Source of the DNA: Bacillota bacterium
GTDB taxonomy: Bacteria; Bacillota; Clostridia; Lachnospirales; Lachnospiraceae
Length of the DNA: 64,000 bases
Direction: 5' to 3'
Assembly (NCBI GenBank): GCA_023390555.1
Contig: JAEWCQ010000032.1
Coordinates: 1 to 64,000, forward strand
This document shows positions 50,360 through 58,767 of the stretch, piece after piece. Positions within the stretch are counted from its first letter, which is position 1; every line of letters starts with the position of its first letter. Under the pieces are notes generated by a model. That model saw nothing but the letters and a program-made list of their open reading frames with translations. It did no database searches and was not told the DNA's origin. The position numbers were made by a program, and so were the translations under genes.

Positions 50360-53131
50360 TTATCCTTTTTTTACGGTCATTGACTGTTTAAAACCGGTAG
50401 CTGAAGTAAAGAGATTTTTGTAAACCTTAAGTTTGGAGGAGGGTACTTTGATAGACAGTTTTTTATAGGTGCCGCTGATTGCTTTCGAACCGACGGATTG
50501 CAATACGGCGGAAGAGATCTGCAATGTTTTTAACCCACTGCACCCTGAAAAAGCATTCTTACCAATGGTCTTTACATTTTTTCCTATTGAAACACCGGCA
50601 AGTTTTTTGTTGTTATAAAAGGCCTTTTCGCTGATGGCCGTAATTTTATAGGAATAACTTCCAATCTGAACTGTGTTGCCGATTTTTACCGATGTCTTTG
50701 TTTTATCTGCCATACCCGTAACAGCAACTGTCCCATTCCCGTTAGTGGAAGCACTGGTCACCTTATACTTTATGTTCTTGACGGTATAAGTCTTACCCTT
50801 GATTGCCTTGATGTTCATGGTATAGGTCTTTACCGCACTGTTGTAATGATTCGTAGATGCAGCAGTAACCGTAAATTTCACCGTTCCTGCCCCTACGACC
50901 GTAACCGTTCCTGTACGGTCAACCTTCGCGACAGCTGTATCGGATGAACGATAAGTCAGTGCTCCATCCCCGCTGGTTCCTGCGTTCAGGCGGAAAGAAC
51001 TGCTCTGACTTTCAGGCTTTAATGTGATACTCTGACTTCCTTTTGTCACGTTGACCGTAACGACAGTCGTACACGCGTCAAACCATTCATTCCCGTTTGC
51101 CGTAACCGTAATCTTTGCTTTCCCGATACCAACTGCCGTCACATTTCCGGCTGCATCGACCGAGGCTACCTGCTTATTATCCGAAGCATAGGTAATCGCA
51201 GCATTGGTTTTGACACCATTACTCCTGGCAACTGCAGAAAGATTGAAAGCGGCTGTCCCATACGTCACCGAATAGACTTCCTGATCCGTTGTCAGATTCT
51301 GTGCCCGCAGCAATAACCGGTATGCTTTTTCTGCATTGACCAGTTCCTGATACTCGGTATCCGTGACCATGGCTTTCTTTTCCGATGAAAGGGCATCATA
51401 ATTCGTACGTGCCAGCATAATTGCCGTTTTGTCAGCTATCGTAATTCCGGTTGCATTTCGTTCTGCAAGATCACGGATATTGTCATAAACTGTACTGATA
51501 TCCGCATCCTGTGTCGTAAAAGTAAGGCAGATGTCACGCGGGCGGCTTCCATCCGTACCCAGATTGATAAACGATGTTTTTGCACCTCTCTTCAGCACCA
51601 GAACATAAGTCTTTCCCGGCTCTAAGATCCCGCTTTTCACACGTACCAGCCCTGTCTCTTCATCATAGTATAGCTGGCTTGCATCACTGATATGGCTTGG
51701 ATACGTCTCTTCATTTTCTGTCCCCGCATTTCTCGTGGAATACTGGTCAAAGGTAAATGATGCCACCTTGGAACCCAGCATGTCTTCCACATTGAGAAAC
51801 CCGATATCTTTGTCCGCTGAAACTCCGCCTTCTGTAACCGCCGCAGACGCCTCATAGATACTCATATAGGAAAACAGTGATTCGCAGAAACCCGGAGTTG
51901 CAATGTTGCCTTCACTTGACCAGCCTGTAGCACCCAACGTATAAATCGAACTATAATCCGTCAGCAGCGTTTTTAAATACAGATAGTTTCCATAGGAAGA
52001 TATTTCGCTCCTGTTATAGGTCTTTTCAACGATGCCCAAGGAGAATCCACAGTCATTTGGATAGAGCTTGTCCATAATATATAAATCGTAATACGGGTAT
52101 TTGGAGTTCGCATCCAGTTGGCCCAGTGCATAGCCGAACAGATTGGCCTTAATCTCATAATTTTCCGTACCGAATTTTACGGCATTGGGCAACCCGATTC
52201 CATCGTACAGATTATAAGTCAGCAAAGAACTGGAAAAATCTCCGACTGCCAAATCGGAACGGTTTACTGTGACAACCGTTGAAAGGCTTCCCAGGCTTGC
52301 AGAGGCTGCTCCCACTCCTCCGTATACCGTAATCACAGTCGTCCCGTTTGCAATCGCATTGATCTTAATGGATCTCGACGAATTATAGGAAACGGTAGCC
52401 ACGCTCGGATTGCTGCTTGTCATAATAGTAGAACTACTGAACAAGGTCCCGCCGTATGCCGCACAGTTTTCAATGACGGATACTCCCGATGTACCGGCAT
52501 CTGAATCCGTTGTGCTATCATCAATGGTAATTGCCGGATTGATATACGGAATCTTTCCCGTATACAAGTTTTTGGTGACGGATTTTGCCGCAGCGGTGGA
52601 ATTCTCCACAACGCCACTTATGTATAACCGCGCAAAGTCATAACTGCCTTGTGGGGTATTATTTTTCAATGTGATTGTAAAATAAGCAATATATCCCGCC
52701 ATATTTCCGGAGGTATCATAATATACCTCGCTGTCTTTATTGAAGGTGACCGTTGTTACATAGGAAGTACCTGCAATTGCCTCACCTGTAGCAGGATCTA
52801 TGATTGTATAAATATCCTTTACATCCGCAGCGGTGGATTTGTTTGTTATCAGCTGCGGTGTCACTGTGATATCTGCCGTATATGCTGTTCCCTCTTCGAA
52901 CGGTGTCAACTGCGGCAGCTTGACACCGATCTTACACTCCTGCTCACTTTCCAGTGACAGGATGGTAGATGCGGAATCTGCCCAAACCGTATCGAATGTA
53001 TAGCCGGCCAGCTGATAGGTATTTGCTGTCTCACCAGCCAACGCCACATTTGACAACGGACCTGTCAGCAGGAAGCAGATCATCAGGATTCCTGCTGTAA
53101 ACTGATGCACATTCCTTTTTATCATCTTCAT
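50360..53131 (-). CDS. Secreted BIG2/leucine-rich surface protein
   Basis: A 923-residue exported protein with a signal peptide (TAGILMICFLLTGPLSNVALA) and a unique N-terminal region of about 520 residues rich in Thr, Ser and Tyr, including one early Ig-like repeat. The C-terminal 400 residues repeat the plan of its neighbour: a helical spacer (ALSSEKKAMVTDTEYQELVN), two BIG2 domains (VTAVGIGKAKITVTANG, VTVVGAGTVKFTVTAAS) and an LRR_5 module (KLAGVSIGKNVKTIGKNAFS). AGGAGG precedes the ATG. No sorting motif. The different N-terminal heads on a common stalk suggest different ligands. Confidence 0.82.
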   Translation of the reverse strand: MKMIKRNVHQFTAGILMICFLLTGPLSNVALAGETANTYQLAGYTFDTVWADSASTILSLESEQECKIGVKLPQLTPFEEGTAYTADITVTPQLITNKSTAADVKDIYTIIDPATGEAIAGTSYVTTVTFNKDSEVYYDTSGNMAGYIAYFTITLKNNTPQGSYDFARLYISGVVENSTAAAKSVTKNLYTGKIPYINPAITIDDSTTDSDAGTSGVSVIENCAAYGGTLFSSSTIMTSSNPSVATVSYNSSRSIKINAIANGTTVITVYGGVGAASASLGSLSTVVTVNRSDLAVGDFSSSLLTYNLYDGIGLPNAVKFGTENYEIKANLFGYALGQLDANSKYPYYDLYIMDKLYPNDCGFSLGIVEKTYNRSEISSYGNYLYLKTLLTDYSSIYTLGATGWSSEGNIATPGFCESLFSYMSIYEASAAVTEGGVSADKDIGFLNVEDMLGSKVASFTFDQYSTRNAGTENEETYPSHISDASQLYYDEETGLVRVKSGILEPGKTYVLVLKRGAKTSFINLGTDGSRPRDICLTFTTQDADISTVYDNIRDLAERNATGITIADKTAIMLARTNYDALSSEKKAMVTDTEYQELVNAEKAYRLLLRAQNLTTDQEVYSVTYGTAAFNLSAVARSNGVKTNAAITYASDNKQVASVDAAGNVTAVGIGKAKITVTANGNEWFDACTTVVTVNVTKGSQSITLKPESQSSSFRLNAGTSGDGALTYRSSDTAVAKVDRTGTVTVVGAGTVKFTVTAASTNHYNSAVKTYTMNIKAIKGKTYTVKNIKYKVTSASTNGNGTVAVTGMADKTKTSVKIGNTVQIGSYSYKITAISEKAFYNNKKLAGVSIGKNVKTIGKNAFSGCSGLKTLQISSAVLQSVGSKAISGTYKKLSIKVPSSKLKVYKNLFTSATGFKQSMTVKKG

Positions 53132-53159
53132 GTTTTCTCCTCCTCAGTTCCTTTCCTAC

Positions 53160-53204
53160 CGGAATCTTTTGCTTTTGGCTTATGCCTGCCGGCAAAAGAT
53201 TCCG
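53160..53204. other. Intra-operon hairpin
   Basis: CGGAATCTTTTGC (53160-53172) pairs exactly with GCAAAAGATTCCG (53192-53204); the loop contains smaller GGC/GCC pairs. No T-run follows on either strand, so it is more likely an mRNA processing or stabilising element between two surface-protein genes than a terminator. Confidence 0.55.
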
Positions 53205-53250
53205 TTCTCTTACTTTAATATAGGTGCTAATGGGGAATGCATTCCTGTCT

Positions 53251-54174
53251 TTAATTAACCGTAAAGATAAACGATACGTCAGCTCCTAATGATCTTCCAG
53301 GATTTGCCCCGCTTACCCCGCTGTCAAATACCAGTGTATACGTATCTGCCGGAATAAGGGAGGAAATAATCACCGGAACTTTCCAGTTACCGCTGACAGA
53401 TGCCTCTGTACCGATTGTCAGATATGTACCGGTAACATCCGTATTGCTGCTGTCCAGCAGCATGTAATTTGTCCCTGCCACATTATTTGATGCAAATGTG
53501 TTCGATGCATTGAATCCGGAACTGAACAGCAGATCAAATTCATAATCACCGGAACCGTCTGTCGGTAAGGTTGCCGCTGCTGAAATGGTATTGACAAAAC
53601 CGTCACTGTCCGTGTTGCGTTTTGTTTCCGTAATATAAGTGCTTCCAAGATTGTTCAGTTTCATGTAATGATTCAGACCCTGCCAGCCATAACCGGAGGA
53701 GGAGCCCACAGTCACATTTAAGGTACCGTAGGCAACGATCAGATTGTCCGGCGAATACCACACTCCACTGCCGGAGGCCCCCGATTGCTGCGGACCCGCC
53801 ACATAATATACCGTGATAGTTACCGTACCTGCGTTTCCAAAGGTTGCCCGCCCGGATGAACGATTCACATCTGCAATCGCATTATTACTGCTGTACCACT
53901 CATAGTGGCAGTCCCCCGACGTATAGCTGGTTCCAAGATCCGTGTTAATATAGGCCAGCCGGGCACTGATACTCGCAGAAGTTGCCGTTAACGTTGCCTG
54001 AGTTCCTGCCGTAACCGTTCCGGGACTGGAGATCGTTGAAGTCCCCCAGGTGCTCCCCGTATCCGGGGTCGGAACCGTCTGTGTCGCAGCCGCGGATGCG
54101 AGCGTTGATAACAGAACTACCAGGGTAAGCGCAAGTGCCATGCCCGAAGAAATCTTTCTTTTCAAATCATGCAT
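53251..54174 (-). CDS. Secreted protein with Ig-like domains
   Basis: A 307-residue exported protein. The signal peptide ends LVVLLSTLASAAA, then a Thr/Ser/Pro-rich segment, a BIG2-like domain (WYSSNNAIADVNRSSGRATF, AGTVTITVYY) and a second beta domain ending GADVSFIFTVN. AAAGGAG five bases before the ATG at 54174 fixes the start. No anchor is visible. It is the first of three secreted proteins following the MoxR gene; function unknown. Confidence 0.75.
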   Translation of the reverse strand: MHDLKRKISSGMALALTLVVLLSTLASAAATQTVPTPDTGSTWGTSTISSPGTVTAGTQATLTATSASISARLAYINTDLGTSYTSGDCHYEWYSSNNAIADVNRSSGRATFGNAGTVTITVYYVAGPQQSGASGSGVWYSPDNLIVAYGTLNVTVGSSSGYGWQGLNHYMKLNNLGSTYITETKRNTDSDGFVNTISAAATLPTDGSGDYEFDLLFSSGFNASNTFASNNVAGTNYMLLDSSNTDVTGTYLTIGTEASVSGNWKVPVIISSLIPADTYTLVFDSGVSGANPGRSLGADVSFIFTVN

Positions 54175-54290
54175 AAATACTCCTTTCTGGATGCTGCTGC
54201 ATCTCAAAACATTCCTGTTGACAATATCTGTAACAATCGATTATTACCAAATTCTCTATGTCAAACGGCGTCCCGTGCTGACCTACTGAT

Positions 54291-55247
54291 TCATTTGTGT
54301 GACTTTTCCCTTTTTAAAATGCTCGGTTCTTTAACTTCTTCCAAAATCTGCAGCAATATGTCCTTTTCCTTCATATGATGCATTCTCGCCTTTGCGGTAA
54401 GTAGAATCCGATGTCCGCAGACATCCTGATACAGATCTTTCACATCTTTGGGTGCCACAAAATCTCTCCCCTCCACATATGCCTTTCCTTTTGCCATCTG
54501 TATAAATGCCAGCACCCCCCGCGGGGATACCCCCTGCAGAATATCGGGATGAGCTCTGGTTTGTTCGCATAATCGGGCCGCGTATAAAACGACATCATCA
54601 TGTACATAGCAGCGGTTTACTTCATCCATCATGAAAAGCAGCTCTTCTTTTGTAACAACCTGTGCGACCTGATCCAGCGGATTGATTCCCGCCTGCCTCG
54701 CTTTCACAATCTGAAGCTGTTCCTGTATGGAAGGATAGCCAATGCTCAGACAGATCATAAACCGGTCGAGCTGGGAATCCGGAAGCCGCTGTGTTCCCGC
54801 ACTGCCGATTGGATTCTGTGTCGCAATACAGACAAACGGAGCGGAAAGATCATAGGTGCTGCCGTCTACGGTCACTTTCTGTTCTTCCATGACTTCCAAT
54901 AATGCAGCCTGTGTCTTAGCCGATGTACGATTGATCTCATCCGCCAGCAGCAAATTGCAGAAAACCGCACCCGGAACATATTCCAGACGTTCCGACTCCT
55001 TATTCCAAATACTGAACCCTACCAGATCACTTGCCATCGTATCTGCAGTAAACTGCACTCTGTGATAGTTCAGATTCATTACTCTGCTGAACGCGACCGC
55101 CGTCTGGGTTTTTCCCACTCCTGGTACATCTTCCAATAGAATATGGCCTCCTGCGAGAACCGCCATTAAAATCTTACTGAGACATTCATCCTTTCCGACA
55201 ATTACTTTCTTCAATTCCTGTTGTATCTGTTCCGTTTTCTGTCTCAT
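54291..55247 (-). CDS. MoxR family AAA+ ATPase
   Basis: A 318-residue ATPase: KVIVGKDECLSKILMAVLAGGHILLEDVPGVGKT contains Walker A GVGKTQ, LLADEINRTSAKTQAALLEVMEE is Walker B, ATQNPIG is sensor 1 and SPRGVLAF the sensor 2 region. The start at 55247 gives the usual length and overlaps the end of the upstream gene by about 60 nt. MoxR proteins act as chaperone-like partners of VWA or DUF58 proteins, here the gene at 46258. In this operon the pair brackets three secreted proteins. Confidence 0.9.
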   Translation of the reverse strand: MRQKTEQIQQELKKVIVGKDECLSKILMAVLAGGHILLEDVPGVGKTQTAVAFSRVMNLNYHRVQFTADTMASDLVGFSIWNKESERLEYVPGAVFCNLLLADEINRTSAKTQAALLEVMEEQKVTVDGSTYDLSAPFVCIATQNPIGSAGTQRLPDSQLDRFMICLSIGYPSIQEQLQIVKARQAGINPLDQVAQVVTKEELLFMMDEVNRCYVHDDVVLYAARLCEQTRAHPDILQGVSPRGVLAFIQMAKGKAYVEGRDFVAPKDVKDLYQDVCGHRILLTAKARMHHMKEKDILLQILEEVKEPSILKREKSHK

Positions 55248-56346
55248 AACCGTCCCTGCCTCTCTGTTTTTTCTGTGAAACCCCGGTAAAGGATGCAGCC
55301 AGAACAAGCGCCGCACTGAATGCCAGTAACCAGTGCATTCCTCCCTCTTTCTTCGCTATCGCAATATTTCCTTTCTGCATGCCTTCTGTATCTGATGAGG
55401 CACTCAATTTCTGTGCTGTATAGGTAACCGGTCTTTTTGTACTGCCTTCCGCTGATTTGGGAGACTCTGTTTCCTTTGTTTCAGCCTCATTCGAGTAGCT
55501 GGCTCCGCTTTCGCTTTTCTGCATCCCCTCTCCGGAAATGCTTCCCGATGCAGCGGAGGCTGTCATCTGATTTGATGTCACTGTATATGCTTCGTCAGAA
55601 TTTGTCCTTTCCGGTTCTTTCTCAATGCTATCCTGACTGACTGGATTATCTGCCTGTTCTGTGTCCTCTACCTGCTTCCCGTCTTCCTTCTCCGTCGATA
55701 TTTCTTCCGTATCACCCGGATTGTTTTCTTTGTTATTATCATCCAGGAGGACAGTATCATCCTCGCTGACCGGTTCTCCCTGCAGGTCTTCCTGCTCCGT
55801 ATCTTGCGGTTCACTTCCAACGTCTTCTTCATCCCCCGTATCATCCTGCTCTGATTTCGTGCCGTCATCATATACCTGATCTTTGTGTGCATCCTTCGGG
55901 GCATCTCCCGTCGTAAATGTATAAACCTGTTCAACTATGGATTCGGAACTGTTAGCTGCAGTTAAAGTGCCGTCAATACGAATGTTATATGCCATATTCG
56001 GATATAGATCCGCTAGTTTTACATAAATATGCTGGCGATATATAAAATCAGGAGAAAATACAATCTGGGCCGGAATGACCTCTCCGTCATCGGTAGAAAC
56101 CGTAATTGCTTTTGCATTCTTTTCCTGATATTGGGCAGATGATACATTATGGGTAAATGCCAGGTCGATCGTTACCGTGGTAGCAACCCCGACAGAGCCG
56201 TTTGAGGGCTCCGCATAATATAATATGGGTTCATTGCCGCTGACTGCAGCAGGTACATCATACGTGATTCCTCCGCATACAAGCACAAACAGGACCGCCA
56301 GAATTATGCATTTTTTATGTATAAATTTCATTTTCAATTTCTTCAC
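55186..56346 (-). CDS. Membrane-anchored Ig-like surface protein with acidic linker
   Basis: A 386-residue protein: signal peptide (CIILAVLFVLVCGGITY), one SbsA/Big5-type Ig-like domain (residues 40 to 150, EPSNGSVGVATTVTIDLAF, MAYNIRIDGTLTAANSSES, VYTFTTGDA), about 170 residues of Asp/Glu/Ser-rich low-complexity linker, one C-terminal helix (WLLAFSAALVLAASFTGV) and a basic tail. GGGGAG at 56360-56355 supports a GTG start. It begins 29 nt after the substrate-binding lipoprotein with no terminator between, so both probably share a transcript. The linker could span the cell wall to present the Ig domain. Confidence 0.8.
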   Translation of the reverse strand: MKKLKMKFIHKKCIILAVLFVLVCGGITYDVPAAVSGNEPILYYAEPSNGSVGVATTVTIDLAFTHNVSSAQYQEKNAKAITVSTDDGEVIPAQIVFSPDFIYRQHIYVKLADLYPNMAYNIRIDGTLTAANSSESIVEQVYTFTTGDAPKDAHKDQVYDDGTKSEQDDTGDEEDVGSEPQDTEQEDLQGEPVSEDDTVLLDDNNKENNPGDTEEISTEKEDGKQVEDTEQADNPVSQDSIEKEPERTNSDEAYTVTSNQMTASAASGSISGEGMQKSESGASYSNEAETKETESPKSAEGSTKRPVTYTAQKLSASSDTEGMQKGNIAIAKKEGGMHWLLAFSAALVLAASFTGVSQKKQRGRDGYETENGTDTTGIEESNCRKG

Positions 56347-56375
56347 TGCAAGCGCTCCCCCATCTGTTTATTCTC

Positions 56376-57506
56376 TTACTGTGCACTACTTTTTCCCATA
56401 CCTGCCTTACGAATACCTACCCCAGACAATATCTGCTGATAGCTCTCGTCATGAATCGTCAGATTTTCATATTCTTTATAAAAATTCGTTACTTCCTGCT
56501 TTAAATCAAAATCTGTATAATAATCGGGATAGATCGTTTTTCCCAGCCATATCATTGCAAAAAAAGTCTCCATGTCCCCTTCCTGCCCCCAGCGTGTCGC
56601 ACCGACCGGAAGGTGGTAGACTCTCTTTTCTTCCACCGCTCGTAGCCCGTTCCACGTATCCTCTTTTAAAAGACTATCCGCTGTCTCCGTTTCCTGAGTG
56701 ATGATTACATCCGGGTCCCAGATGAAGAGCTGCTCAGCTGTTGCATAGTAATTCTTTCCGTCATTCTGCAGATCCTCACCCGCCGAAACTACCTCACATC
56801 CAACAGCAGTAATCCAGTCATACCCGATGGAATCCAGACCATCGGTCATTGAAGTCCCATTCATACAATGATATACTGATACCTTTTCGCCGGCAGGAAT
56901 CTTCGCAGCATCCTCGGTGACTTTTTCTATCACCTCCTGATAATAATCAGCGATTCCATTTGCCGCAGTTTCCGATGCACCGCCTGTCAGTTCTCCTATC
57001 ATCCGGATCAGTGCAATCTGCTGCGTCATGTCAGTATATCCGACTACCAGATATGGAATATCCAATTTATCCAACTTGCCTTTTATACTTTTTGTGTTGT
57101 ACATATCCTGTTTGATGAGAATAACGTCCGGATTTAGTTTCAGCAGTTCCTCTGCGTTAATATCTCCCCCGGATTGTACCACTGTCTTGTCCTTCAGTCC
57201 GGGATCAATCTGCTGTAACAAAGCATCACTCTTTATCCCATTTGGACAGGCTGACATCTTATCCCCGGCCCCAATCAAAACCATGACCTCACCCGAAAAG
57301 GAGTCGAGTGCCGCTATCGTTTGGATATCCTTCGGTACCCGGACTTTCCTTCCCGCACTGTCAAGGTAAAGGTCACCCCCCTGCTGTTCCGATGATTGGA
57401 GAACATTTCCGGAACTTTCTGCCACACTTCCACTTCCTGCACAACCGGCAAGAAATACGAATAGCAGCAAGACCAGAACCAGGCTATTCTTTTTTAGACT
57501 GTTCAT
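56376..57506 (-). CDS. ABC transporter substrate-binding lipoprotein, FepB/BtuF-like
   Basis: A 376-residue lipoprotein: signal peptide with lipobox FLAGC (Cys22), Ser/Gly-rich linker, then DSAGRKVRVPKDIQTIAALDSFSGEVMVLIGAGDK and NPDVILIKQDMYNTK of the iron-complex/cobalamin binding fold, with a second lobe FIWDPDVIITQE. It most likely serves the FecCD permease and ATPase at 61759-63611, which share its promoter motif. Ligand unknown: iron chelate, haem, cobalamin or another metal complex. It opens the operon that continues into the surface proteins. Confidence 0.85.
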   Translation of the reverse strand: MNSLKKNSLVLVLLLFVFLAGCAGSGSVAESSGNVLQSSEQQGGDLYLDSAGRKVRVPKDIQTIAALDSFSGEVMVLIGAGDKMSACPNGIKSDALLQQIDPGLKDKTVVQSGGDINAEELLKLNPDVILIKQDMYNTKSIKGKLDKLDIPYLVVGYTDMTQQIALIRMIGELTGGASETAANGIADYYQEVIEKVTEDAAKIPAGEKVSVYHCMNGTSMTDGLDSIGYDWITAVGCEVVSAGEDLQNDGKNYYATAEQLFIWDPDVIITQETETADSLLKEDTWNGLRAVEEKRVYHLPVGATRWGQEGDMETFFAMIWLGKTIYPDYYTDFDLKQEVTNFYKEYENLTIHDESYQQILSGVGIRKAGMGKSSAQ

Positions 57507-57595
57507 TTTGAAAAACCTCCCTTCAAAATAAGCATCGTAAAATCAAACTATTTCCGGTTTTGTTCTGTTTTCACAGATACTTCCTGGATTTAACA

Positions 57596-57641
57596 TTTGT
57601 TTTGTTTATTGTTCAAATAAAACATTATAAAACAAAACAAA
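57596..57641. promoter_or_regulatory. Inverted repeat in the leader of the substrate-binding gene
   Basis: TTTGTTTTGTTT (57596-57607) and AAACAAAACAAA (57630-57641) form a perfect 12-bp inverted repeat with a 22-nt centre, in the 5' leader between promoter and gene. TTGTTTTGTTTATT recurs exactly at 63822-63835 upstream of the partner operon. A candidate operator. Confidence 0.55.
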
Positions 57642-57666
57642 ACCATACACATTGCAACTTTTTTTG

Positions 57667-57714
57667 AGAATATCATAAGAAAAAACATTCGTCAATATTT
57701 TTTTAGTCATCTAA
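57667..57714 (-). promoter_or_regulatory. Promoter of the substrate-binding/surface operon with TTAG-CTAA dyad
   Basis: TTGACG (57695-57690), 17-nt spacer, TATTCT (57672-57667). Seven nt upstream of the -35, on the minus strand, is TTAGATGACTAA (57714-57703). The FecCD operon has TTGACG with TTAGATAGCTAA five nt upstream, so the two promoters share both core and dyad. Confidence 0.72.
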
Positions 57715-57742
57715 TAATTATATTTCTAAATTTTTAAAAAGA

Positions 57743-57778
57743 AAAAGGTCTTTTCTATTTTACTAGAAATAAGACCTT
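57743..57778 (-). terminator. Terminator of the FecCD/oxidoreductase operon
   Basis: AAGGTCTT and AAGACCTT with an inner TTCTA/TAGAA stem; the minus strand continues TTTTTCTTTTT. It lies 75 nt after the TiaS-like gene and separates the two operons. Confidence 0.85.
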
Positions 57779-57852
57779 CCTTATTTTTCTCAAATATTCT
57801 GCTTTTTCTTTGGTTTACACGGTGGAATTATAAGATGTTTCTTCCCTCAAAA

Positions 57853-58767
57853 TCAGTCGGCTTCAATGCTTTTCATATCCACCTCTCGACCGAGGCTGCA
57901 GAAAAAACCAGCCTTCATCAATCTTCGATAACGGCAGTTTTCGCACAGACCTTCCTGCTCACTCCACTGCTCTCCTGGATCATTGTCCCATTCAAAAAAC
58001 GTGCAGAATCCTCTATGACGGTCAGAGCGAAAGCTCTGCTCATAGACAGATGCCAAAGAACAGATATCGTAGATACCATCCTCCTGCAATACTCCTGCGG
58101 CCGCACGAGAAAACTGCCAGTATATGATTTTTGCATGTTCCCGGATCCTCACCTTTGCATCCGACGGAAGCTTTCTACCCGCTAAATCAACGATAAACGA
58201 AACTTCTATTTTTTTCTGCATTTCTGCGACAGAAAAAACTTCACTGATTTCCGCAATCTTTTTCTTCCCCTGAAAAGTTCCATCATTCCCGCCTAGGCGC
58301 AGTCCGATGCCCGCAAGTGCACCGATCTTTCCATCCCCGTTGCCGCCTAAGGCCTCCAGCCGCATACCCGGCGTATCGGCTGCAAGCTCTGTCGCCTCCG
58401 CAATCGTCAATACCACTTTTTTTGCCTTTCGGCCGAAATCCATCAAACGTATGCAATCAGCTTCATCCGCAGGACAGAACAGACACATTCCCGGGTTGGA
58501 CGAATCAGCCTGATGTTCCCGGCATACCCGGACTGCAATTTCCCATAGCAGCTCCGGGGAAAAAGGACTATTCCCCGCCAAACACATTGCACTGTTATGT
58601 GAAGTGTAGTGAATCAAGGGGTCCAGCAAGAGCTGATGTCTTGTGACACCGAATTGCATATCACAGCCATTTTCCACCAGCTTTTTTGATATCATCTGTG
58701 CTATTTCTCCGGTTCCTATGCTCTTTGTTGCATCATCCGTATCATCGATTGCCAACCAGAATTTCAT
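57853..58767 (-). CDS. TiaS-like DDTDD protein
   Basis: A 304-residue protein opening KFWLAIDDTDDATKSIGTGEIA, the aspartate-rich nucleotide motif of archaeal tRNA-Ile2 agmatinylcytidine synthase (TiaS). Further parts: CLFCPADEADC, TPGMRLEALGGNGDGKIGALAGIGLRLGGNDG, and a C-terminal pair of cysteines in CENCRYRR plus a late Cys, perhaps a zinc site. Archaeal TiaS is about 420 residues and acts on tRNA; bacteria use TilS instead, so this shorter protein must do something else. It overlaps the upstream oxidoreductase by ATGA and is last in the FecCD operon. Role unknown. Confidence 0.72.
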   Translation of the reverse strand: MKFWLAIDDTDDATKSIGTGEIAQMISKKLVENGCDMQFGVTRHQLLLDPLIHYTSHNSAMCLAGNSPFSPELLWEIAVRVCREHQADSSNPGMCLFCPADEADCIRLMDFGRKAKKVVLTIAEATELAADTPGMRLEALGGNGDGKIGALAGIGLRLGGNDGTFQGKKKIAEISEVFSVAEMQKKIEVSFIVDLAGRKLPSDAKVRIREHAKIIYWQFSRAAAGVLQEDGIYDICSLASVYEQSFRSDRHRGFCTFFEWDNDPGEQWSEQEGLCENCRYRRLMKAGFFCSLGREVDMKSIEAD

